From: Anisus vortex
Lineage: Eukaryota; Mollusca; Gastropoda; Planorbidae
Assembly (NCBI GenBank): GCA_949126835.1
Contig: OX421497.1
Span: 24,679,612 to 24,743,611 of the forward strand
Length of the DNA stretch: 64,000 bases
Reading direction: 5' to 3'
The notes beneath the pieces were generated by a model, which did not search any database, was not told the origin of the DNA, and was given only the letters and a program-made list of their open reading frames with translations. Shown in pieces: positions 33,959-47,100 of the stretch. A program made the position numbers and the translations under genes. Within the stretch, counting starts at the first letter, position 1. Every line of letters starts with the position of its first letter.

Positions 33959-34488
33959 TTTAATTTAAACTTAAATGCTCTATTTTCTGTACAGCTCCTC
34001 TTGTTTTGGTTGGTTTAGTGCTTAGATTTAGTAGATGATTTATCTAAACCGCTACCGGTAAATGCATTATATAGAAATATACTGGATACTGCACCAAGGA
34101 GTAATCTATAATAGGTCTAACAGATTGTACCGAATTTTCTCTTCAGGCATTGACAGAAACTTATTCCTGGTGAAAAACCACAGTATCGAACCATTTTCGA
34201 ACAAAAAAACAACAAACTAGTTCCGAGTCAGAGAACTGTACACTACTAAGTTTTTCACCTTTGTGTGACGTCACGACAGTGTGTTGACAAGAAATTGCAA
34301 ATCTCGAATGGCTACGAGATTTGTTTACTTCATCTCCCAAAAAACACACATTTAAATGATAATATTGAGCTAATTACTTGAAATTTGAGTTTAATATTTT
34401 GTAAAAATTATTTTTTTAGCATTTGGATACTAAATACACACATTAAAATAGTTTGCGCGATTGACACGGAAACCTGTTCACTTGGTCT

Positions 34489-35193
34489 TTAATGGAATAG
34501 TCGGGACATGTGCCTACTTTAAAAGCACTTTTTGAATTTTTGGAGCCAACATTTTATTCAGAAGACCTACATTTATGCAAATCAACTAAGACATATTATA
34601 AGCATTTTTTTCGAACTACCTAGAGGCGTAGAAATAGCCTATTATACATATACAGGCCCTATATACATAGCTTCACAGTCATAAATAATATTTAGATTAT
34701 GAATCATCTATCTATCTGTTATCTGTCTGTCCGTCTGTTTATCTATATGCCTGTTTATCTATCTATCTACCTACCTACTTCTACCTATCTATCTATCTAT
34801 CTATATCTATTTATCTATCTAGCCTAACTATCAGTCTATCTGTCTGTCTGTCTAATCTACTAGCTACATTTTTTTGTATCAATGTGCGGTAAAGGGGACA
34901 ATCTAAAAAGTTCTGTAAGCATGACTTTAAAATTATTATTTTTTTTTTACAAAATAATTATCATTAGTTATGTCATCAGATTGCTAGTATGGCATATTAT
35001 TCTATACCACATTACATTTCCAGGGTAGTCAAATTCCTACCCCCCCCCCCCCCCCCCCCGTCCACAGACGTCATTGGTAACAGCAAAGCTTCAAAAATAT
35101 ATTATTAATTCTATTTTATTTTACATGGAGGCTACAACATTAAATCACTTTAAATACTATTGCTAACTCTTTTTGACAAGACTTATAGAAAAA
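34489..35193. other. DNAH1 upstream flank with TCTA/TCTG microsatellite and poly-C
   Basis: Imperfect (TCTA)n and (TCTG)n repeats fill about 34690-34870, and a C run about 19 long starts at 35041. The DNAH1 promoter and 5' UTR should lie between there and the ATG at 35194; no core element could be placed. No gene seen. Confidence 0.6.
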
Positions 35194-38100
35194 ATGGCCT
35201 TCTCGAGTGGAAGAGCTCGACTTTTTGCCGCAGAAAAAAAAAGAGCACCATTGGTAAACAAACTGAAATATTCCGACTCCAAATATCCTCAAATTAAAGC
35301 CAGAGGGTATTACTCAGATTTAATTACACAGGAAGCTGATTTGGGAGAAATAACAGTAAGTAGCGACTGTTCTGATTAAAAAAAAAGATTTGTTTTAGTT
35401 TTATTTTGACGTGAAAAACATTTGTTTCAACTTCAACCTTCCTTAGTCTTAGTAGGCGCCTTGGCCTTAGGCGCCTTAGCACTTAATCACTTAATCACTC
35501 ATTAACTCATTAGCAGTAGCAGGCTTAGCTTAACATAGCTATGTCCGTATGCCGGCGTATGATATTTTTAATTATGATTATGATTACTTTTGAATCAGTG
35601 GGTAATTAGACTTAGGCCTAATAAAATTAGTAGTGCAGTGATCACTGTCATAAGTGCAGCTATAGACTGTAGAATGTAGAATGTAGTGTCTGAATGAGTA
35701 GTGAATGTGAATCAAAATTAAAATTAACATTTTTAAAAAAGCACTTTTTCAGAAACATGTAGTATTGTAGGCTAATGTCAGTGGTTCCCAAAAGTGTAGG
35801 CCTTTGCTTTGGTTGGGCCATAGTATGGCCTATGCCGTGGCTCATACTCATAAGTCTCATAAGCTCATGAGCAGATGAGCAAGGGATATGGCAAAACTTT
35901 AATAATCAGGCCTACTCTTTTCATTTTTGAATCATTGTGGTAAAATGGTAAAATGTAGCATTTAGTATCGTCTATATCCTACCTTGGGGTTATTGGTTCA
36001 CTGAATTTTTCTAGTATCTAACATATTCTAGGGCTTTGTGCAAGGCTTTGACTTCGACTTAGTTAGGAAAAGGGCCATGGTGAAACTATAGCCTAGCTAA
36101 AAAAGGATAGGCCTACTTCTGTCTGCGAGTGGGCTATGGTTTGGGAGCCACTGCCTTAGAGATAGGCTAGCACATGTAAAAGATAACTGAAACTGTTCTG
36201 TCATTACCAGAACCACATGAGTTATTTTTCATTTTTATAGTTTTGTTTTGATCTATAGTCTAGTATTTTGAAATAGTGAGTAAAAAATATTTTTTTTCTG
36301 CTTAATGTCAGATGTTAGTTTTGAAAACCTTGGCATATTTATAGAATACAAGCTACATTGCCCGGCGTTGCCCGGGTGAAAAAAAAGAAGGACTGTCTGG
36401 GGTGCAGATAACAAATGTATAAACTACACTTACTGAATACTTTTAGGAAAGTAAATAAATATTGTAATAGGGTAAAAAAAAAAGTAAAATATTTTTATTT
36501 AACAAAATCTATATTGCCTGTAGATTTACAATGTCTTTTGTTTTTAAAAGTTTGAAAAATTAATTGTCGAAAAAAAAAGTATAGTCTAACTGGAGAATCG
36601 AACCATGGTCGCCCGTATAGCAGTCCACTACGTTTACCACTGAGCTATCGAAGACACATGTCCGATGTGAAAAATTTTAGACGGTATATTGGGCTAGGCC
36701 TAGATAGGTCAGTGACACACGTGTTTTCTAATTGACCAATGGGGATCCTTGCGGGGCTTAACACTGTCTTTTTATATATATAGATTAATATTATACCTGG
36801 ATTTAAAGCTGTTATTTTGCCACAGTTTAGTTGGCCTATCAGGGCCGTATTTAGGATTGTGGGGGCCCTGTTCCCAAATGTATGTGGGGGCCCTGTTCCC
36901 AAATGTATGTGGGGGCCCCTCATGGCCTCGCCCTGCCTTCCACATACCTCAGAAAGTGCAGTTAATTCATGTTACATTCTGTGAAATCAAAAATTTTATG
37001 TTGTGCTTAGCTTAGTTGGACTGGAGCGCTTAAAATTATAGGGGAATAAATGAATTTTATTTTACATATTTTTTTACAAATTTTTTTTTGTGATGTGTGG
37101 GGGCCCCTTTTCTGTGGGGGCCCCTGTTCCAATGGAACATGTGGAACATGCCTAAATATGGCACTGAGGCTTAAGCTTATTCCATTCTTTCAATATAATG
37201 TTTCTCACTTAAACTCTCAGGAATTTGTATAATGTTTTTTTTATAGCTTGAAAGTAGCTTTGAGTGAATAAAAATAAGAAAACTGAAAACTGCAATAAAA
37301 GAAGACCTGTAAACTGTTCATGCTCATTGAAGTAATTGATATATTGATTTTAAAATGCTCATTTACCCCAAACAAAAATGATTCTTATCCTTGTTGGCCT
37401 AACCCTTTTATTTTGCTACTCTTTCAGAATATCACTCTCTCTGGCGCAAAGGCATATAGCAAAGATACTTTATGGACAATCAACACTGAAAAACATACTC
37501 CCATCGGTGTGTGCTGATATATGTTTTATCTATTCTAAAAAGCTAAGTTTTTTTTGCTGTAGTTGTTCTTTTTATTGCCCACTAATGGTGTTTGGAGGAA
37601 GCTTGACAAGACAATTGTCTAAGTAGCAATTACTGGTTATCATTTAGGGTCCTACTGACTTTTTGAGTGCATGTGTTACAAAATAATTAATTATAAAAGA
37701 TAGAAATAAATTGATCAAGTGTGAGCATTGATACATTAAAAAAATTGTATAATATAATAATTTCAAATCATATAAACACAATTAATAATTGAACTATTTA
37801 TGCCTAAGTAAATGAAATAAATATTATGATAGAGTTATAAATTGCATTATAATAATTTTTCTTTCAGCTGTCAAATTTGAAGTATCTAAAGAGCATGTAG
37901 ATAAAGATTTAGAGAGACAAGTGTTTGGACCGCATACTGGTATTTTTACTAAAAAGGTATCATGATTATTTGCGGTAATAAATATATTTTTTTTTTACAA
38001 TTAGTAACAATTGGGTTTCTCTTTAATAATAAAAAACAACACACACAAAAAACACAAAACAAACAACTAAAATGAATCAAATAGTAGTCTGCATATAGTC

Positions 38101-41100
38101 TGAAAACAAAAAATTTATAATTATAAAAAATACTTTTCAGGCCAAACCTGGAGAAAGCTGTGCTAGTGGATGTGTGAGTATGACATGAAGTATATTAAAT
38201 CATTTTCTTGCATTTGTATTGGTTATTTTATCTAACAGATTTGTACATATTAAACAAGATAAATGTTCATGTGGAAATATAAATGTACAGATAACAAAAA
38301 AAGTGTTCCTTTTGACCATTTTAGTGCATTTGGGTAGTGAATAGTAAATTACCCCGGTCAGACCAATTATGATCTTTAGGGCCAGTGAATCAGCAAACAC
38401 AAGTTTCTGCAGCCATGGTATGTGAGGGGATTGTGTGGCTAGCAAAATGCCCAGCCATCTTTACTTTTTCCCAAATAATGTCAGGTATCCATCAGAGCTG
38501 GATTCGCTCAATGACACCCCCCAGACCCAGGAACAAATTCTGGCCTTCACCAGGATTCAACGCTGGGACCATTGGTATGGGAGTTGATACAGGGTTATAA
38601 GTTTTCTAAAGGCACAGCATACAGAGAGATTGTGTGGTCAGCTGTCTTTGTTTCCCACATCTAAAGCCAGGTACCCATCTGAGCTAGGTAGACTCAGTCA
38701 TTTTAACCAGGACTTGAACCAACCACCATCAAAATAGCAATCCAACATGCTGCCACTGGTCACAGACATAGACAGATATAAGATTTAAAATTGGCTTGAA
38801 ACTATCATCCCATGTACTTATGGGCATATGTTCATTTAGGGTAACAATACATGTAACCATCATCAAAGATTGAAAGCGTGAAATGAAATCATTGTTCTAA
38901 TCAACATTTGTAGGATTTTAATGCCCTGGCATTTGAACCCAAAGTGCAGCTGCCAGTTCTTCATGTTCCAGGTGAAAAGCCTCGAAAGGTTGAAGTAGAA
39001 AGGTGAGCAAGCAATAGATAGTTCATTTTAAATATCTTTTTGGCAGCATAAAACCCACAAGTAGATATGCAAGAGATGGGTTGCGTAGGGGGGTTTGGGC
39101 CAGAGTCTTTAGAAAACATTGAGCTGAAAACAGGAATGACTTCTAGTTTTTGTTTGTCACAATTGTCAGTGGTGGAATGGTAATGCATGACTTTAGGGAC
39201 CACTTTATGTTAAAGCGGAGGTCTAAAGATTTCAGTAGATTGTTAACACTTTCTGTTCGTAGTTTTTTTTCAGGTTTCGCCAGAGTTTTTTGTTTTAGAC
39301 AAAATGCATATTTGTTATAAAAAATTTTTACAAATATAAATACTGAATCTAAATAAATATGTTTTGTTCTGAAATTCTTCGCGTAAACAATAACAAAAAA
39401 TATTAGTAAAAAATAAAAAAAGAAATATTTCTAGCCAAAAAAAAATGAAAAAAATGCCAAGTACAAACTATAACAAATGTTGAAATAAATCCACATTTAT
39501 ATCAATTATATACTACAAGCTACATTGCCCGGCGTTGCCCGGGTGAAAAAAAAAAGGACTGTCTGCGGTGCAGATAACAAATTTATAAACTACACTTACT
39601 GAATACTTTTAGGAAAGTAAATAAATATTGTAATAGGGTAAAAAAAAATAGTCAAATATTTTTATTTAACAAAATCTATATTGCCTATAGATTTACAATG
39701 TCTTTTGTTTTTAAAAGTTTGAAAAATTAATTGTCGAAAAAAAAAGTATAGTCTAACTGGAGAATCGAACCCTGGTCGCCCGTATAGCAGTCCACTACGT
39801 TTACCACTGAGCTATCGAAGACACATGTCCGATGTGAAAAATTATTAGACGGTATATTGGGCTAGGCCTAGATAGGTCAGTGACACACGTGTTTTCAAAT
39901 TGACCAATGGGGATCCTCGCGGGGCTTAACACTGTCTTTTTATATATATAGATTAGGCTATCAACATAATTACAAAAATTGACAGTTAATCCTTTTAATT
40001 TATAGTTGTTACCGTTTGAACAAATATAGTTAAATACAATATTGTAACATTTTTCACAGTAGTCCTAAGGAGTGGTTATGTTTTCAGACAATAAATAATT
40101 TTTATTATAAAAAATTTGGCACGTTTTATATATCGAATTAAAGAGAGTAAAATATATATTTTAATTAAGAAAGATTATCAGTGTAATCTTGTACAGAATA
40201 AATCAATGCTGAAAAAATCAGAAAGTTTAGGTCCTAGTAGGTATAAACACCCATTTTGCACCTGCTGATTATCCTGACTCGATACAGTTTTAGGCCGATA
40301 TAATAATTTATTTCAACCTTAACCTTATTAAATTTATGTCTATAATGAAATCAAATAAGTCTGTATCATTTTTAATGAATATTGTCTTCAAAAAATCCGA
40401 ACAGACAGTATTTTATACGATCTTTATTAGGCCACCCCATTATGTGTATTTGTGAACATCGTAACAAAATAAAAATCACCACGATAACAATGGCGATTAA
40501 AAGCATATTGTTATAAAGAGTTATAATTTCTATAAATAGGCAGCGGAAGTTACAATTAATTTTAGATACAGGGTTTGGATTTAAGAGTGAAAAATATATT
40601 GACACCCAATACAACGCCAGATGCGTTGATTCGGCAGAATGGTAATGACAGACCAATGCAGCCTGCGTTGTTACGGACAGAAAGTGTTTAGTAATCACAA
40701 GCAAAATCAAACATATTTCATGACAAATATTAGCATAGCTGTACTAGTTTTAAAACAGGGGTTGGCAAATTACGCCCATGGGCCATGGCCCTTGTGACAC
40801 CAAGGAAACCCCTGAGGTTGTAACAAGTAACAACTGGGTTAATATGCCAGGTTTAAATATGTCAAGAGCGGAAAGAACATTTTAAAAAAATATCTGTAAA
40901 ATAAAAAAAATGTCCAGCCAATCTAAGCAGTTTTTTGTATTCTTCTTCACAGACTTCGACGCTTGTATGCAAGGCTAGATCTACCAACCTTGTTGAAAGA
41001 AAGAGGAGTCGTTACAAAGCTTTTGATGCCCAAACAGCATACAAACTTAAACATAATACTTATGATGAATCCAAATGATCCCGCTCCTTTCCCTCCCTAC

Positions 41101-44100
41101 CTGCCGCTGGGCTACTTTGATAACACTGAATTTGATAACCGCACACCTAAGGAGTGGATGAAGCTAGGCATAATGACTAAAGGTCAGGCTCCAATCCCGA
41201 GTGTGTGCCTTTTACCTACAAAAGATGAAGATGGAGACAGTAAGTTCTAATTGTGGGTCCAAACTTTTGAAAAAAAAAATGAATATAATTATTTATTAAA
41301 TCAATTAGGAAATTATATAGTTTTGTAATACTGTCTATAATGATTAAAATTAATTGTATGAATTTGAACTGAGGCTTATTGTATACAAATATTTTAAATG
41401 ATTTGATACAGACTGAAATGAATAAGAACACATAGTAATGATTTTTTACATTTTTACTCCCTTTATTTTAAGTTGCAATGTCTGCAATCGTCAATGGTGC
41501 AAAAATTGGCTTCGATTTTTCGACCACTTCCCGTGGTCCGATCAAGCTGAAATTTGGACAGCAAATTTGTGGCGCCTAACAATACATCCTATCAAATTTT
41601 CAGTTAAAACAACTTAATAATACTACACTTATGACAATATTCATTTCTTAAAAGGAAAATATAAGAAATATTTTGATTTCGCGTTAAAAATGCCTGTGAA
41701 ACTTTTTATACTTTTTCCGCGCAAAGGTAGACAAAAAAAATTATGCGCTAAGATTATTTTTAGAACAATTCATACGGAGTAAGGAGATATTTTTGAGATT
41801 TGCGACACAGATATTTTTTCTGTAAGTTTCATTTGCAGTACTCTATCAATTATTTAATTACATGATGGTAAACTTAGTTTGCAAATAAAGGGAGTATAAT
41901 AAAAACTTAGTTTTTACGGTTTTCTTGTTTTAAAGCTAAATAATTATGTTTTTCATCTTTTGGAATTCTGAATTTTTATTATTTTTTATTTTAAAACAAT
42001 GGTCCTTTTTTTTAATGTTTACATCCATTTAGTAACTGAAGTACACCCTTTCTTTAACAGAAGACCCAACAGACCCAAGCATTGAATATGACTGGTATGA
42101 TGCGGGTGTGTTGGACTACGATCCAGAAACAAAAATGTACTTTGTCCAGAGAGTGGATGAAAATTGTAGAATAGTTGACCCGAACGGAGAAATGGTCATC
42201 AACGGCTCTATCGACCCTGAGACGGGAAAGAGAAACATTTACCCGAATCAGTTTTGGATTGAGCGATGGAGGCTGATGTTCAGGGCAGAGGATCCCAGAA
42301 TATTTGCAGACAGAGTGGCCTTTGCATACCAGGCCCGCAAACAATGTGAGGCAGAGCTACGCTACACATTGTATGTAGACTGCATGCCTATGGATGGACT
42401 TGGAAATTTAACTTCCAAGAATTTTAGTGAAATTGAAAAAAGAGCACATTCCACTCCAGGACTTAGTAAATTCAAATTGTGAGATTAACAATTTATAATA
42501 AACAATGTGAACCTTAAGTTTGAATTTTTTAATGACCTGAAACCCAGTTGGAAGGTTTAATGACCTGAAACCCAGTTTGAAGGTGTAATGACCTGAAACC
42601 CAGTTTGAAGGTTTAATGACCTGAAACCCAGTTTGAAGGTTTAATGACCTGAAACCCAGTTTTAGGGTTTAATGACCTGATACTCAGTTTGAAGGTTTAA
42701 TAACCTGAAACCCAGTTTTAGGGTTTAATGACCGGATACTCAGTTTGAAGAAAGGATCAATACGATTGCTATACCAAAGGTCTCAGTTTCATATACAGGT
42801 CAAAGCCAGAATTTTCCCCATGACTGGAGCCTACCCCTGCTCCGATTGGTACCTGACACCAGTTGGGTAAAAGTAAAAGTAAAGGCAGTTGGAAACTGTG
42901 CTGGCCACACAATTTCCTTGTATAACATAGCCATGGCAACTGGTGGATGATGCTTCACTACCTCGTTAGCCATGGCAACTGGTGAATGATGCTTCACTAC
43001 CTCGTTAGCCATGGCAACTGGTGACTGATTCTTCACTACCTCGTTAGCCATGGAAACTGGTGACTGATTCTTCACTACCTCGTTAGCCATGGCAACTGGT
43101 GAATGATGCTTCACTACCTCGTTAGCCATGGCAACTGGTGAATGATGCTTCACTACCTCGTTAGCCATGGCAACTGGTGAATGATGCTTCACTACCTCGT
43201 TAGCCATGGCAACTGGTGAATGATGCTTCACTACCTCGTTAGCCATGGCAACTGGTGAATGATGCTTCACTACCTCGTTAGCCATGGCAACTGGTGACTG
43301 ATTCTTCACTACCTTGTTAGCCATGGCAACTGGTGAATGATGCTTCACTACCTCCTTAGACATGGCAACTGGTGAATGATGCTTCACTACCTCGTTAGAC
43401 CTTCATGGTATAAAAGGGGGATAAACTACTTAAAAAAATATTTATACAGTAAATATTATATTATGACAAATTTATTTTTATAATTGGGATTAAAGCATCA
43501 ATGACTTTGTAGTAATTTTGGAACTATACAGAATCACCTGTAAAATTCCTAATTGAAACTATTTCTTTTTTATTATTTAACATTTGGTTTCAGTCGTTAG
43601 ACTAAGCTTTGTAAAAATGCAACAGTTTTGTGATCAAAATTTTTTTTGTCTTTCTTTGTTTGACAGGCTTAAGGAGATAACCATTAAATTGGAGCATGAA
43701 ATTACCTTAGATTACTGCAGAGTAATGAATCAGTTTATCTTAGAGAAAGCTGTCAGAGACGACCCTTCAACGTTTGCTTTTGTGACTCTGCCGTTACGCT
43801 ATGAAAAACCAGCACCGATGTATTGTAAGATATCCATGTTAGCTTCTTAGTTTTGAAAGGATTTCATATTGCAATAGTAGTATAGGCTTTAGTCTACAAA
43901 GAAATGTAAAGGAATATTATTTTAATAGGTATTAAAAAAGTGAACAATTGTAAACAAACTGTAAACTATTTTTTTGTATACGCACTGACTGACAGCTAAG
44001 TAAACTTGTTTGTCTATTCACTCATGGCTAAGTAGATCTGTTTCTGTATTCACTTATATTTGAATTAATGTGTATAAGTAAACTTTTTTTTTATGTTCAA

Positions 44101-47100
44101 CAGCTAAGTGCGCAGATGTCCCACCATTCCCTTATTCTAAGCAAAGTGATAGCTTTGCCTACAGCTCCATCTACACTATAACAGAAAGTATTGAAGCTAT
44201 GTGTCTGGTCAGATCTGAGTGCAACAACCTGCTCAACAATATGAGCTTTTTCAACTTTAAAATAACTAAGCTTTTTAAAGTTCATGAATTTGAGAATTTG
44301 CAAGATCAGGCAACCACAATAGTAAGCATCCTTCAATAATCTGTACACTTTCAACATTCCTTAAAATAAAATTTTATATCTATTACCTTAGTAAATCCAT
44401 CTTTATTATAAACCCAGTTTTTAATTAGCACATTTTTGTCTTATAAATATACATTTGAAATTTTTGAGGTTGTCAAATGTCTTTTTTTGTTATAGTAAAT
44501 ATTATCCTTAGATCCATTTTTTTAATGGGACAAAAAAAGATACGTTAAAAACCAAAGGTTCCAAGTTTCTTTCTTTCATTGGCCACTTGCCATCACAATG
44601 CCAAGCTGTCTTTTATTTTCTCCATCCCAAGCCGGTTTAAACATCAGAGCTATAAGCTTGTCAGACTCTTTCATTTCTAACCATGATTTAAACTCATCAC
44701 CATCAGATTGGCAGCCTACCATGCCAACACCTTTCTCAACATCGTACAATAAATGTTAAAACATCTTCTTACAATATTCTCTCTTAGATGAGCAACTACC
44801 TGAAAGAACAATGGCTCACTTTGCTGAGGACACACATTCGTAAGTCCTTCATGGGAGTCAGGAAAGGATGGTTCAATATATACGAGGACAACTGGGCTAT
44901 TTATCAAATTTCGAAGATGAAAAAATTCAATGAAACTTGCAAATTTATTATGCAGGTCAGCAATAGAAACTGTGCAGACATAAAAACAAATCATATAGTA
45001 AAAAAATAAATGAATAGACTATACCCTTGTAACTTTATAGCTAAATATATTTCATGTAACTCAGTAACATTGTTTAAATCTATACAAATCATATAGTAAA
45101 AAAATAAATGAATAGACTATACCCTTGTAACTTTATAGCTAAATATATTTCATGTAACTCAGTAACATTGTTTAAATCTATACAAATCATATAGTAAAAA
45201 AATAAATGAATAGACTATACCCTTGTAACTTTATAGCTAAATATATTTCATGTAACTCAGTAACATTGTTTAAATCTATACAAATCATATAGTAAAAAAA
45301 TAAATGAATAGACTATACCCTTGTAACTTTATAGCTAAATATATTTCATGTAACTCAGTAACATTGTTTAAATCTATACAAATCATATAGTAAAAAAATA
45401 AATGAATAGACTATACCCTTGTAACTTTATAGCTAAATATATTTCATGTAACTCAGTAACATTGTTTAAATCTATACAAATCATATAGTAAAAAAATAAA
45501 TGAATAGACTATACCCTTGTAACTTTATAGCTAAATATATTTCATGTAACTCAGTAACATTGTTTAAATCTATACAAATCATATAGTAAAAAAATAAATG
45601 AATAGACTATACCCTTGTAACTTTATAGCTAAATATATTTCATGTAACTCAGTAACATTGTTTAAATCTATACAAATCATATAGTAAAAAAAAAATAAAT
45701 GAATAGACTATACCCTTGTAACTTTATAGCTAAATATATTTCATGTAACTCAGTAACATTGTTTAAATCTATACAAATCATATAGTAAAAAAAAAATAAA
45801 TGAATAGACTATACCCTTGTAACTTTATAGCTAAATATATTTCATGTAACTCAGTAACATTGTTTAAATCTATACAAATCATATAGTAAAAAAATAAATG
45901 AATAGACTATACCCTTGTAACTTTATAGCTAAATATATTTCATGTAACTCAGTAACATTGTTTAAATCTATACAAATCATATAGTAAAAAAAAAAAATTG
46001 AATAGACTATACCCTTGTAACTTTATAGCTAAATATATTTCATGTAACTCAGTAACATTGTTTAAATCTATACAAATCATATAGTAAAAAAATAAATGAA
46101 TAGACTATACCCTTGTAACTTTATAGCTAAATATATTTCATGTAACTCAGTAACATTGTTTAAATCTATACAAATCATATAGTAAAAAAAAAAAATTGAA
46201 TAGACTATACCCTTGTAACTTTATAGCTAAATATATTTCATGTAACTCAGTAACATTGTTTAAATCTATACAAATCATATAGTAAAAAAATAAATGAATA
46301 GACTATACCCTTGTAACTTTATAGCTAAATATATTTCATGTAACTCAGTAACATTGTTTAAACCTACATAACTCTTTTTGTAAACCATTCATAAATGTGT
46401 CTTTCTTTTTAAATCTAAATAACTCTTTGTGTAATCTAGTCATAAATGTGTCAATCTATCATAGGACACTGTAAGAACCCTTTTAACAGATTCTCTGAAG
46501 AATTTCACCTGCATGATATTGGATGCATGCTACACCACAATGGATGTAAGAGCCTTTTTTAGATGGGGGAACAATCTACTGCACAGTCCATTTCCGTAAG
46601 TCATGAATGAAATGTCCTTTTAAAAGAAAAAAAAACACAGTACTAGCAAACTTTGCAGTTTAGCAAGGGTAATTAATTATGAAGGGAATTAAACCCTCCC
46701 TAGAAATAGAATTTTTAAAAAATATTATCATATCATACTCATCAGAATATTTATACACTATTATGTTTGGAGATGTTACACTTTATTTTTTTTACACAAG
46801 CTTCTGTTTAGCTTTGTTAACTGTTAAATAGAAATTTTCATTTATCTTGGTTTTGACTCTTATATGGATATGTTGTTTATCTTTGTTATCCGTTAAATTT
46901 ACATTTTTGTTTGATCTTTGTTAACTGTTAGGTAGACATTTTTAGTTTGTCCTGTTAAATTTTACTCTTTGTCACAAGTTAGTGTGCTTTTTGCTATTCC
47001 AAAATGTGTCTCCGCAGACCAAGAAAAGCTGCAATATTCCAACTAGATCTTATCCTTGACGATAAGGTTCACTTCAGTTCAGATCCTGAAACTTTTGCTG

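Larger units (their letters stand above)
29664..34488. mobile_element. TTAA-flanked 4.8-kb TIR element carrying two gene-like units
   Basis: Left end AGACCAACTGAAGAG and, inverted, right end AGACCAAGTGAACAG match at 13 of 15 positions. Each is bordered by TTAA (29660-29663 and 34489-34492). TTAA targets with a purine-purine start are known for the Kolobok superfamily; piggyBac also uses TTAA but usually starts with C. Inside are a decayed P2X7-ballast-like gene on plus and an unknown multi-exon gene on minus, converging on 31412-31923. No transposase was recognised, so movement would have needed help. TIR match is short; chance cannot be excluded without finding other copies. Confidence 0.6.

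Noticed and set aside
34161..34349. 62-codon minus-strand frame near the right end of the TTAA element
   Set aside because: Could be the 5' exon of the unknown gene, but no splice chain to the 33958 part could be shown.
36591..36657. Possible tRNA gene (and its copy near 39759-39827)
   Set aside because: A and B boxes are good, but the acceptor stem and anticodon arm do not pair as a normal tRNA, and it is embedded in a repeated mobile element.
42800..43387. 195-codon minus-strand frame with a 13-residue repeat
   Set aside because: The 39-bp SINE-derived array; period divisible by three.
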